The notes under the pieces were generated by a model. The model was not told the DNA's origin, made no database searches, and worked only from the letters and a program-made list of their open reading frames with translations. A program made the position numbers and the translations under genes. A stretch of 7,386 bases of DNA from JBBRZF01 sp038236965. GTDB taxonomy: Bacteria > Acidobacteriota > Terriglobia > Terriglobales > Acidobacteriaceae. The stretch lies in the NCBI GenBank assembly GCA_038236965.1, contig JBBRZF010000171.1, forward strand, positions 1-7,386. Direction: 5' to 3'. Of the stretch, positions 1 to 6,007 are shown one piece after another (within the stretch, counting starts at the first letter, position 1; the number at the start of each line of letters is the position of its first letter).

Positions 1-4
1 AATC

Positions 5-559
5 CTACGGAGCGCTGTGACCGGAACACTGCAGCACGCCTAGATAGACCGTCCACGGGCCGACTGCGTCACGATACTGGTGGGCGATAACGCGGGACAG
101 TTGGTGTACATGGGTGAGGTCGTGCACCGCCCATGTGGCCAGCAGCTGCGACAGCGTCACCACGCCGAGCGACGGATGCTTTCCTCTCCGCGCCAGGTCT
201 TCCGGTTGCAGTTTCAGTGCTTGCAAGGCAGAAACATTCCCGCCGCGCAGTCGCGCGAATTCGTCGAGGAGTTGCTCCAGCGACTTGCCTTTGGTTTCCT
301 TGAATTGCGCGAGGCGGTCAAAGGGATCGAAGGCCCGCGACTCGCCGTTCCCCAGGAGGATGCGTGCGCGCGGCATCCAGTCGGTGCGCTCGCCAACGAT
401 GAGGTGTCCCACGATGTCGAACGCGCTCCACGTATCGTTTCCTTCGTTGCTGCGCGCCCACACGTCGGGCAATCCGCGCAACAGGGCATCCAGGGTTGCG
501 GGCATGCGGGAAAGAAGCGCGATGGTTTCTGGCAGGCTGAATTCCGTCGAGTTTGCCAT
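5..559 (-). CDS. DinB-superfamily (DinB_2-like) putative metal-binding protein
   Basis: This is a complete 184-residue reading frame with an ATG at 557-559 and a TAG at 5-7. It has the layout of the DinB/YfiT-like four-helix bundle. The first candidate metal ligand is His52 in the helix DIVGHLIVGERTDW. The second and third are His146 and His150 in WAVHDLTHVHQ near the C-terminus, which resembles the family's HDxxHxxQ helix. Known DinB-like proteins bind a divalent metal through three histidines. Some act as thiol-dependent transferases, but most have no assigned reaction, so no substrate is proposed here. No signal peptide or membrane segment is seen, so the protein is probably cytoplasmic. 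I see no good Shine-Dalgarno sequence before the ATG and no closer in-frame alternative. The gene is divergent from the broken gene at 885 and shows no functional link with it. Family assignment is fairly sure; function is open. Confidence 0.85.
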   Translation of the reverse strand: MANSTEFSLPETIALLSRMPATLDALLRGLPDVWARSNEGNDTWSAFDIVGHLIVGERTDWMPRARILLGNGESRAFDPFDRLAQFKETKGKSLEQLLDEFARLRGGNVSALQALKLQPEDLARRGKHPSLGVVTLSQLLATWAVHDLTHVHQLSRVIAHQYRDAVGPWTVYLGVLQCSGHSAP

Positions 560-884
560 GCGTAGCTAGATGCATCGCACAGAGCGGATGGGCGCGAAAA
601 AGGCTCGTAGCGTCGGATCGCCATGGGCTCAAAGTAAAGAAATTGAGGTGGGAAGAGCATTACACAATACCTAACCAAAAGCTCTCATTTCTCCCACTGT
701 TCTACAAACGACGGGTAGACCCGACTTCGGGGGCATTGAACTCTGGGAAAAATTGGAGGTAGTTGGCGTGGCAGCTACGGGCGAAGTTGCACATTCCCCG
801 GCCAGCGCGTTTTTCCGGCGATGTGAGGGGGAGTGGCCTTTCGGATGCACGGTAACCAATGAGTAACTGGATAGGTGTGTCTCG
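560..884. other. Intergenic/leader region between divergent genes
   Basis: These 325 bases lie between the divergent DinB gene and the Ig-like gene. I see no recognisable protein, tRNA or known riboswitch. The right half holds a possible 32-codon ORF (768-866) with a strong ribosome binding site. The Ig-like gene at 885 has its own AGGTG (873-877), 7 nt before its ATG. A small hairpin is possible around CCCG-ACTT-CGGG (720-731). No convincing sigma-70 promoter was found on either strand, although at least one is expected here for each direction. Confidence 0.5.
768..866 (+). CDS. Possible 32-residue leader peptide (GTG start)
   Basis: A GGAGGT (755-760) sits 7 nt before a GTG at 768, and the frame runs 32 codons to TAA at 864-866. 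It ends 18 nt before the ATG of the Ig-like gene. The peptide starts MAATGEVAHSPASAFFRR and ends in GCTVTNE; it contains two cysteines, has no signal peptide, and I do not recognise it. The support is the ribosome binding site and its ideal spacing. Against it are its shortness, the GTG start and the lack of known homologues. The GGAGGT could be chance, or part of a structured leader RNA of the downstream gene. Confidence 0.25.
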   Translation: MAATGEVAHSPASAFFRRCEGEWPFGCTVTNE

Positions 885-1566
885 ATGCGAATCCCAAGTT
901 CCCGGATATTTGCCACAGCCCTGCGTAGCCGATTCGTTATGGCTGTGTGTGCCATTGTCATTGCATTTGGCCTTGCACCACAGGCCCATGCGGCTGCCCC
1001 TTGCCCCCAGAGTTCAGTCGACCCGTCGGTGACGATCTGTACCCCGGCCAACAACGCGACGGTCACTTCGCCGGTGAGCATCGTTGCTGGAACCAATAGT
1101 TCGAGCGCCGTCTCCTATATGCAGATTTACGTGGATGGTGTAAAGCAATACCAGGTAAACGCGTCGCAATTGAGCACGAGCCTTGCGATGGCCGCGGGAA
1201 CGCATCGCGTGACCGTGCAGGCAAAGAATGCCGCCCTGGTCCTTTTCAAACAGACGATCAATATCACGGTTGGTTCCGGCGGCGGTGGCGGCGGTGGTGG
1301 TGGGTTTCCGGGTGCCTTTCATTCTCATTTCGCCGTGGGCGAAGCCGCACTACGTTTCGCACACTCCCATGGAGTTCACGTCGATCCTGAAGCTCATCGA
1401 GCTGCGCTTCAACGTTCCTGCACTGACCGCGCGCGATGCGGCGGCGCCGGACATGACGGAGTTCTTCGACTTTACCAATCCGCAATGGCTCACGCCTCCG
1501 GCGACGAAGTTCCAGCCGACAGACGGACTGTGCAGCCAGAACGCGGAGAAGGCGCCGGGCTGGTAA
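885..1566 (+). pseudogene. Broken gene: secreted Ig-like domain joined out of frame to phosphoesterase (phospholipase C family) C-terminal tail
   Basis: The ATG at 885 has AGGTG 7 nt upstream. Residues 1-36 form a clear signal peptide: Arg-rich start, hydrophobic core FVMAVCAIVIAFGLA, and AHA cleavage site at 34-36. Residues about 45-130 resemble the bacterial Ig-like domain common in acidobacterial secreted proteins (VTICTPANNATVTSPVSIV, YMQIYVDGVKQY, AAGTHRVTVQAKN), with Cys40 and Cys52 as a possible disulfide. Nine glycines follow (codons 1278-1304). Beyond them this frame is nonsense and runs to 1730, past a terminator. From 1303 the +1 frame reads GFRVPFILISPWAKPHYVSHT, then MEFTSILKLIELRF and LTARDAAAPDM, to TAA at 1564-1566. 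That is typical of the end of PF04185-type phosphoesterases. The roughly 350-residue catalytic part expected before it is absent. Either one gene lost its middle, or two neighbouring genes were fused. The product as written would be an Ig-like domain with a frameshifted tail. The parts are confidently assigned; the history is inferred. Confidence 0.75.
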
Positions 1567-1594
1567 CTCGCTCGGTTTCTTTGGGAAAAGAAAT

Positions 1595-1627
1595 ACCGCC
1601 GCTCTCGCAAGAGGGCGGCGGTTTTTT
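1595..1627 (+). terminator. Intrinsic terminator of the phosphoesterase tail gene
   Basis: An 11-bp GC-rich stem (1596-1606 with 1611-1621, one G-U pair at 1603/1614) closes on a GCAA tetraloop with a C-G closing pair. An extra A-T pair (1595/1622) extends it. It is followed by T6 (1622-1627). It starts 28 nt after the phosphoesterase stop at 1566, which supports that stop as the true original gene end rather than the out-of-frame stop at 1730. Confidence 0.92.
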
Positions 1628-1785
1628 GCCGGTCGTGTCCAGTTCCGCACACCCAAGTCCGTCTGTGGACAGGGAATTCGCTTCCGGTCACACCTCAAGA
1701 TTCGTATGTGAATATCAGATTGGAACTTAGCGGACGAAGCGAGTTGGCTGGAGTCGTGCACTATCCATCGCTTCAAGCGTGTTGT

Positions 1786-1791
1786 GAGGAG
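1786..1791 (+). promoter_or_regulatory. Shine-Dalgarno sequence fixing the ADOP start at 1799
   Basis: GAGGAG lies exactly 7 nt before the ATG at 1799. It shows that translation began in this frame, not at the ATG at 1708 that opens the longer reading frame through the C-terminal part. Confidence 0.75.
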
Positions 1792-1798
1792 CGGCGAT

Positions 1799-2679
1799 AT
1801 GGCGAGGTTGTGGCAGGACCTGAGATACGCGCTTCGGTTGATGGCGAAGCATCGAAGATTCCCTTGCTTAAGGGGCGCGATGTGGGTGCTGGCGATACGA
1901 TGCAAACGCCGCACGTCGTTGTGGTGAGCGAATTCTTCGCACAGAGGTACTGGCCCGGGCAGGACCCGATCGGCAAGCGGCTCACGCTCGATAAACTGGG
2001 AAACAATCCAGACTGGCTGACGGTGGTCGGTGTTGCCCGCAATGTCGTTCAAGCTGAATGGGCCGAGGCTCAGCGCGAAGAAGTCTATCTGCCATACCTG
2101 CAGAATGCCGATTACCTGCAGCGACCGATGGGTGCATTCTCCTACCTCACGCTTGTGGTTCGCACGAGTGGAGATGCGGCGACACTCGCTCCCGAACTCC
2201 GTCATGTAGTGCAATCACTCGATAAGAATGTGGCGCTGGCAGAAGTGCAGACCATGGACCACGTGGTTTCGGAGGCGACTGCCGAGCCACAGTTCTACAT
2301 GCTGCTGTTAGGGTCGTTCGCGGCGGTCGCGCTGATTCTTGCGGCAGGCGGGATTTACGGCGTGATGAGCTACTCGGTTGCGCGGCGCACGCAGGAGATA
2401 GGTATCAGGATCGCCTTGGGTGCGCAGAGCGGCGACGTGGTGAGAATGGTCGTGGGGCAAGGCGCGATGCTTGCGTTCACGGGAGTTGGCGCCGGTCTTG
2501 TCGCCGCCTACGCCGTCACCCGATTGATGTCGAAGCTGCTTTACGGAATCAGCCCCAACGACCCGGTGACGTTCCTCGCCGTAGCCGCATTGCTGACGGG
2601 AGTGGCGTTGCTGGCCTGCTACATCCCGGCGCGAAGAGCATCCCGAGTAGATCCGATGGTGGCGCTAAGGAACGAGTAA
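1799..2679 (+). pseudogene. ADOP-type ABC permease (MacB/FtsX fold) with internal deletion and frameshift
   Basis: The first 21 codons from the ATG at 1799 read MARLWQDLRYALRLMAK then HRRF. They align without gaps to the first 21 residues of the permease at 6008 (shared DLRxAxR and final Phe). After about 1861 this frame loses all similarity. The +2 frame then reads IPLLKGRDVGAGDT, VVVVSEFFAQRYWPGQDPIGKRL, a periplasmic MacB_PCD-like end, and the final FtsX-like membrane domain. That domain includes the coupling-helix motif RRTQEIGIRIALGA (about 2380-2421), three hydrophobic segments (about 2305-2370, 2455-2515 and 2566-2625) and the C-terminal RRASRVDPMVALRNE. ADOP proteins are usually about 800-880 residues; here about 21 plus 272 remain, so roughly 1.5 kb is missing, including the first FtsX domain. 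The junction at about 1858-1861 has ATTC fitting both sides. As written, no functional permease can be made. Confidence 0.85.
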
Positions 2680-2684
2680 AAGCA

Positions 2685-2712
2685 GTTGCCGGTTGCCAGT
2701 TCCCAGTTGCCA
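2685..2712 (+). repeat. Tandem heptamer array, consensus GTTGCCA
   Basis: Four consecutive 7-nt units occur: GTTGCCG, GTTGCCA, GTTCCCA and GTTGCCA. A partial unit GTT follows. The array begins 5 nt after the stop of the ADOP remnant and lies just before the terminator hairpin. An inverted, shorter version lies at 2807-2826. Confidence 0.8.
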
Positions 2713-2721
2713 GTTAAAACC

Positions 2722-2755
2722 AAAAAACCGCGACTCTCGATGGAGTCGCGGTTTT
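2722..2755. terminator. Bidirectional intrinsic terminator between convergent genes
   Basis: A 13-bp perfect stem (2724-2736 with 2743-2755; core CCGCGACTC/GAGTCGCGG) closes on the loop TCGATG. It has T4 on the plus-strand side and A6 upstream (2722-2727), which gives U6 for minus-strand transcription. It sits between the plus-strand ADOP remnant (stop 2679) and the minus-strand DUF507 gene (stop 2859), as expected for a shared terminator. Confidence 0.9.
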
Positions 2756-2806
2756 GATCTTGTCGTTGTTCTTGACTAGCAACTGGTTTGGAACTTGCCT
2801 TTGCTC

Positions 2807-2826
2807 TTAACTGGCAACTGGCAACC
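2807..2826 (-). repeat. Inverted copy of the GTTGCCA heptamer array
   Basis: On the minus strand this reads GGTTGCCAGTTGCCAGTTAA. That equals the left array (2691-2717) except that the left array carries one extra heptamer, CCCAGTT (2702-2708). A degenerate third piece, AGCAACTGG, lies at 2778-2786. With the left array it forms an inverted repeat around the terminator. Confidence 0.8.
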
Positions 2827-2829
2827 GAC

Positions 2830-2857
2830 GTCTGCCGTCTGCCGTCTGACGTCTGCT
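2830..2857 (+). repeat. Second tandem heptamer array, consensus GTCTGCC
   Basis: Four units follow one another: GTCTGCC, GTCTGCC, GTCTGAC and GTCTGCT. The array ends one base before the stop codon of the DUF507 gene (2859-2861 on the minus strand). It has the same 7-nt period as the neighbouring arrays but an unrelated sequence. Confidence 0.75.
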
Positions 2858-2858
2858 C

Positions 2859-3134
2859 CTAAATTCCCAGCTTCTTCACTTCCTCGTTGTAATACTTGCG
2901 ATAGAGGATTTCCCACTCCTGCGAACCTTCGAGAATAGTCTTCTTCTGGTTTTCAATCTTGTGGCGTGCGGCCTGGTCGATCTTCGCTTCTTCGGCGGCG
3001 AGCTGTTCCAGGATACGGCGCGACTCCTGGCGAATGGTATTGCGGTCTTCCAGAAAATCTACTTCGTCCAGTGTAGCCAGCGTGTCGGCGACCGTGTGAG
3101 CGAGCTTGTTGATCTTGTCGCGGCTCAATCTCAT
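2859..3134 (-). CDS. DUF507 family protein (second of tandem pair)
   Basis: This 91-residue protein matches the small DUF507 family (PF04368). It opens MRLSRDKINKLAHTVADTL, continues with DEVDFLEDRNTIRQESRRILEQL, then a charged helix EEAKIDQAARHKIENQKK, and ends EGSQEWEILYRKYYNEEVKK plus LGI. It appears nearly all helical and highly charged, with no signal peptide or membrane span. The family has no established role; it is a conserved cytoplasmic protein of acidobacteria, deltaproteobacteria and relatives. Its start overlaps the stop of the upstream paralogue by 4 nt (ATGA, 3131-3134), which suggests translational coupling and equal production. It ends in the terminator at 2722-2755. Confidence 0.9.
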   Translation of the reverse strand: MRLSRDKINKLAHTVADTLATLDEVDFLEDRNTIRQESRRILEQLAAEEAKIDQAARHKIENQKKTILEGSQEWEILYRKYYNEEVKKLGI

Positions 3135-3409
3135 AGCACCGCCTTGTACTTGCGCACCAGTTCGTTCTTCACCTTCTTGAACATCTCCTGGTAGTTGACG
3201 CCGCCCATGCGTATTTCTTCCGAATAGGCTTCGAGGATTACGCGTACTTCGTCGTTGATGCGGTCTTCGAGGCTAAGCTCCTCGACGAGAGCCTGTTCCA
3301 CGCGCTCGTTCACCACATTAATTTGGGTGGATTCGATCTGGTCGGCTTCGATCAGGCGCTTGACGACCTGCCGGGCCAAGTATCCTACATATTCTTTTGA
3401 GAAGAGCAT
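3131..3409 (-). CDS. DUF507 family protein (first of tandem pair)
   Basis: This 92-residue protein is a divergent paralogue of the downstream gene. It has the same size and layout: an N-terminal MLFSKEYVGYLARQVVKRL, a central helix (VVNERVEQALVEELSLEDRI), and a C-terminal charged helix (YQEMFKKVKNELVRKYK). The LVEELSLEDRINDEV stretch lines up with ILEQLAAEEAKIDQA of the neighbour. The divergence of two fixed, adjacent copies suggests two different subunits rather than a recent duplication. I infer a possible heterodimer, but the sequence does not show it. Only a weak GGA-type ribosome binding site precedes the ATG at 3407-3409. Function is unknown. Confidence 0.88.
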   Translation of the reverse strand: MLFSKEYVGYLARQVVKRLIEADQIESTQINVVNERVEQALVEELSLEDRINDEVRVILEAYSEEIRMGGVNYQEMFKKVKNELVRKYKAVL

Positions 3410-3440
3410 GTCCGTCCAGCACTCGTGATGGAAACAAAAC

Positions 3441-3446
3441 AGTTTA
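3441..3446 (-). promoter_or_regulatory. Possible extended -10 promoter element for the DUF507 pair
   Basis: On the minus strand TGC is directly followed by TAAACT, the layout of an extended -10 element. It lies about 32 nt upstream of the ATG at 3409, so the leader would be about 25 nt. No convincing -35 box sits at the right distance. This is a weak call from sequence alone. Confidence 0.25.
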
Positions 3447-3583
3447 GCACACAGTTTTTTGCGGGACGGCTACTCGCCCGGCCTCCTTTGACATCTTTCG
3501 GGACTCTTACCGGAGTATGATGGACGTCGAGCCAGCCCGGACGAGGAGCACTTTTCCACCTCCGGTCCGCCTCACAGCAACTT

Positions 3584-4048
3584 ATGGTAGACGATTACAC
3601 AACACTAAAAGACGACATGAAGGCCTTCATCGAGGGCCATGGGATGCGCCGTTTTCAGGGCTATGTGCCCGACGAGGTGCAGAACGTGCTCTGGGGCGAC
3701 GCCGAAAATGCGGACGCCTGGAAGGACTTCGTCGAACTCGCCAAGGCCGCCAACTCGCCCTTTCTGACTATGAACGATATGGTGCTGGAACGCGAAGACG
3801 TCGATTTCCTGGTGAACCGGCTGCAGCGCTCCAGCTATACCAACGACGAGGACCTGGAAGAAGCTCGCTGGCTGCGCACCTCCATCAACAAGACAGGCTA
3901 CGTCCAACTTGGCTTTCCCTTCCAGGGCGTCATGTTCCTCTTCGAGATATCCACCGAGTGGTACGACCGCTACCAGCGGCTGCTCGATATGGCTGAAGAT
4001 TTCGGCGGCATCAACATCGACGAAATCGACCAGGACGACGAGCGATAA
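3584..4048 (+). CDS. Unrecognised acidic 154-residue protein upstream of recJ
   Basis: I do not recognise a family. The protein is soluble-looking and strongly acidic, with no signal peptide or membrane span. Residues 1-57 look helical (DDMKAFIEGHGMRRFQGYVPDE, DAWKDFVELAKAA). Residues 58-97 carry an acidic region (EREDVDFLVNRL, TNDEDLEEARWL). Residues 105-123 look like a beta hairpin (GYVQLGFPFQGVMFLFEI). The rest is a helix (EWYDRYQRLLDMAEDF) ending in the acidic tail NIDEIDQDDER. The start is the first ATG in frame (3584); an ATG at 3617 would remove 11 residues. Neither start has a clear Shine-Dalgarno sequence. The stop at 4046-4048 is 2 nt before the GTG of recJ, so the two are very likely co-transcribed and translationally coupled. 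A regulator or partner of RecJ, or an unrelated small housekeeping protein, are both possible. Confidence 0.8.
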   Translation: MVDDYTTLKDDMKAFIEGHGMRRFQGYVPDEVQNVLWGDAENADAWKDFVELAKAANSPFLTMNDMVLEREDVDFLVNRLQRSSYTNDEDLEEARWLRTSINKTGYVQLGFPFQGVMFLFEISTEWYDRYQRLLDMAEDFGGINIDEIDQDDER

Positions 4049-4050
4049 CC

Positions 4051-5838
4051 GTGCGCTGGATCCCACGAACGGCCGAGGCTCCCGTTGTTTCCGATGAAAG
4101 TTCCTCGCCTGCGCTATCCGCCGAAGACCTGGCGCGCGAACTCTTTGTCCCCACGGCCATCGCCCGCCTGCTGATCACGCGCGGCATCAGCGACGCCGCC
4201 TCCGCGCGGCAATTCCTTACTCCTACTCTGGCGCATCTGCACTCGCCCTATCTCATGCTCGGCATGGAAAAGGCCGTCGAACGCCTGCTCATCGCCATCG
4301 AGAAGCGCGAGAAGATTCTCATATACGGCGATTACGACGTGGATGGCACCATGGCCGTCGTCATCTTGAAAACGGTCATCGAACTCTGCGGAAGTCAATG
4401 CGAGTTCCACGTCCCGCACCGTTTGCTCGAAGGCTACGGCATGCGCGACGAGGTGATTGAGAAGGCTGCCACCGAAGGCGTCACCCTCATCATCAGCGTC
4501 GATACCGGCATACGCGCCTTCGCCGCCGCTGAAACCGCCGAGCGTCTCGGACTCGACCTCATCGTTACCGACCATCATCTTCCGCACGGACAAGGCGTGC
4601 CGCTCGCGCTCGCCGTGCTCAATCCCAATCAGCAGGATTGCGCGTATCCGTGCAAAGCTTTGTGCGGCGCAGGCGTGGCCTTCAAAGTCGCGCAGGCCTT
4701 GCTGGAGAAGACCGGGCGCGAACGGCTCATCCCGTCGTTCCTGAAAATCGTCGCCATCGCGACCATTGCGGATGCCGTGCCGCTGGTCGGAGAAAATCGT
4801 GTCTTCGTAAAGCTTGGACTCGAAGGCCTCAGTCGTCCGGTGAATGCAGGACTCAAGGCGCTCATCGAAATCTGCGAACTAAATCACGGACGCACGTTGA
4901 CCGCCACCGAAGTCGCCTTCCGCATCGCGCCGCGCATGAACGCCGCCGGACGCATGGACGTCGCCAAAGACGTCATCGAACTCTTTACCGTGAAGGACGC
5001 GGTCTTGGCGAAAGAGATCGCCGAGCGTCTCAACAAATTGAATGGCGACCGGCAGCAGGAAGAGGCGCGCATCTCCGACAAGATTCGCCGCCAGGTGGAC
5101 GACTCCCGCCCCTTGCGCGACTCCTACTGCATGGTCGTGTACGGGGAGAATTGGCATCGCGGCGTCATCGGCATCTGCGCCTCGCGCGTGGTCGATCGCT
5201 ATTGCCGGCCCGCGCTCGTCATCTCCGTCGATGGCGCGGAAGCGCACGGCTCCGGACGCTCCATCCGTTCCTTCCATCTGCTGGAAGCGCTGGAATCCTG
5301 CGCGGATTTGTTCACCCGCTTCGGCGGACACGCGCATGCCGTCGGCTTCGCCATGCCTGCGGAAAATCTGCCCGAACTCGCCGCTCGCATGGATGCCTTC
5401 GCCCGCACCAAGCTCACCGAAGCCGACTTCGAGCCCGTGCTGGAGTTCGACGAGGAGCTTCCGCTCCACGAACTGACGCCCGCATTCTGGGAGACGCTCT
5501 GTCGACTCGAACCGTTCGGCATGTCGAACCCTTTACCGCGCTTCGTAGCCCGCGGCGTACGCCTCATGCGCGAACCGCGCATCATGAAAGAGAAGCACAT
5601 CAAGTTGCAGCTCGGGCGGTTCAACGATCCCAACATGAATACGGCAGGCCTCTCCAGAACAATGGACGCGCTAGGCTGGCGCATGGCCGAACGTTTGGAG
5701 ATTCGCCCCATGCGCGTGAAGGATGTACTCGACATCGCCTTCCACATCGAGCGCAACAATCACGAAGCCTTCGGCGGCACGCTGCAACTCATCCTCAGCG
5801 ACTTCGATATTCAAAGAGCGGAAGCCAGCGGGGCGTAG
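4051..5838 (+). CDS. recJ: Single-stranded-DNA-specific exonuclease RecJ
   Basis: RecJ degrades single-stranded DNA 5' to 3' in recombinational repair (RecF pathway), mismatch repair and base excision repair, in the cytoplasm with divalent metal. This 595-residue protein has the usual length. Family motifs are present in order: GDYDVDG (93-99), VDTG (150-153), TDHH (173-176), IADAVPL (239-245), and RIAPRMNAAGRM (291-302). The DHHA1 part follows with WHRGVIGICASR (368-379), GSGRS (400-404) and GGHAHAVGF (425-433). The C-terminal OB-like domain (about 450-590) contains EPFGMSNPLPRF. All metal-binding aspartates and histidines expected from the family appear intact. The GTG start gives MRWIPR, matching the RW opening usual in RecJ; the next in-frame ATG would remove the N-terminus. 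It follows the 154-residue gene by 2 nt. No terminator is evident after its stop. Confidence 0.97.
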   Translation: MRWIPRTAEAPVVSDESSSPALSAEDLARELFVPTAIARLLITRGISDAASARQFLTPTLAHLHSPYLMLGMEKAVERLLIAIEKREKILIYGDYDVDGTMAVVILKTVIELCGSQCEFHVPHRLLEGYGMRDEVIEKAATEGVTLIISVDTGIRAFAAAETAERLGLDLIVTDHHLPHGQGVPLALAVLNPNQQDCAYPCKALCGAGVAFKVAQALLEKTGRERLIPSFLKIVAIATIADAVPLVGENRVFVKLGLEGLSRPVNAGLKALIEICELNHGRTLTATEVAFRIAPRMNAAGRMDVAKDVIELFTVKDAVLAKEIAERLNKLNGDRQQEEARISDKIRRQVDDSRPLRDSYCMVVYGENWHRGVIGICASRVVDRYCRPALVISVDGAEAHGSGRSIRSFHLLEALESCADLFTRFGGHAHAVGFAMPAENLPELAARMDAFARTKLTEADFEPVLEFDEELPLHELTPAFWETLCRLEPFGMSNPLPRFVARGVRLMREPRIMKEKHIKLQLGRFNDPNMNTAGLSRTMDALGWRMAERLEIRPMRVKDVLDIAFHIERNNHEAFGGTLQLILSDFDIQRAEASGA

Positions 5839-5840
5839 CT

Positions 5841-5880
5841 TTCTGTTCACTCGCGAACACTTCTGTTCACTTCCGAACAA
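5841..5880. promoter_or_regulatory. Tandem operator-like dyads TGTTC-N6-GAACA
   Basis: Two direct copies of a 20-bp unit abut exactly: TTCTGTTCACTCGCGAACAC and TTCTGTTCACTTCCGAACAA. Each holds a dyad TGTTC-N6-GAACA (5844-5859 and 5864-5879). The 20-bp period is about two helical turns and would place two dimeric regulators on the same DNA face. The site begins 2 nt after the recJ stop and 128-167 nt before the ADOP start. ADOP genes in acidobacteria are often found with PadR-family regulators, so such a protein is a candidate, but this is an inference. The dyads have no T-tract, so they are not a terminator. Confidence 0.55.
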
Positions 5881-6007
5881 CTGAAACACCGCGCCGAATC
5901 CCGCCATCGCAATTAACCTCCATCGAATCATCGTGCGGAACTTCGCGACGCCGTGGCGCGTATCTTGCTACGTACTTCATTGCGGCACACGCTCGTCCGA
6001 GGCTTCC

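Noticed and set aside
885..1730. A single 281-residue protein in one frame
   Set aside because: After the glycine tract this frame passes through a perfect intrinsic terminator and encodes Arg/His/Ala-rich out-of-frame sequence, while the +1 frame encodes a recognisable phosphoesterase tail ending just before that terminator.
1708..1860. ATG at 1708 as start of the permease C-terminal frame
   Set aside because: The first 50 codons have no similarity to the permease family, and the true start with its ribosome binding site lies at 1799 in another frame.
1264..2214. Long minus-strand open frame opposite both broken genes
   Set aside because: Its product is rich in Arg and His with no motif, and it lies antisense to recognisable permease and phosphoesterase sequence. 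It is a codon-bias shadow.
2685..2857. Heptamer arrays as CRISPR or an attachment site
   Set aside because: Units are 7 nt and contiguous with no spacers, and no integrase, tRNA or insertion sequence is nearby.
3488..3521. TTGACA (3488-3493) and TATGAT (3516-3521) as a promoter for the recJ pair
   Set aside because: Both boxes look good, but the spacer is 22 nt instead of about 17 and there is no extended -10. It is left as unproven.
5841..5880. Tandem dyads as the recJ terminator or a CRISPR fragment
   Set aside because: There is no T-tract after either dyad and the arms are only 5 bp, which is too weak for termination. The units abut without spacers, so this is not a CRISPR array.
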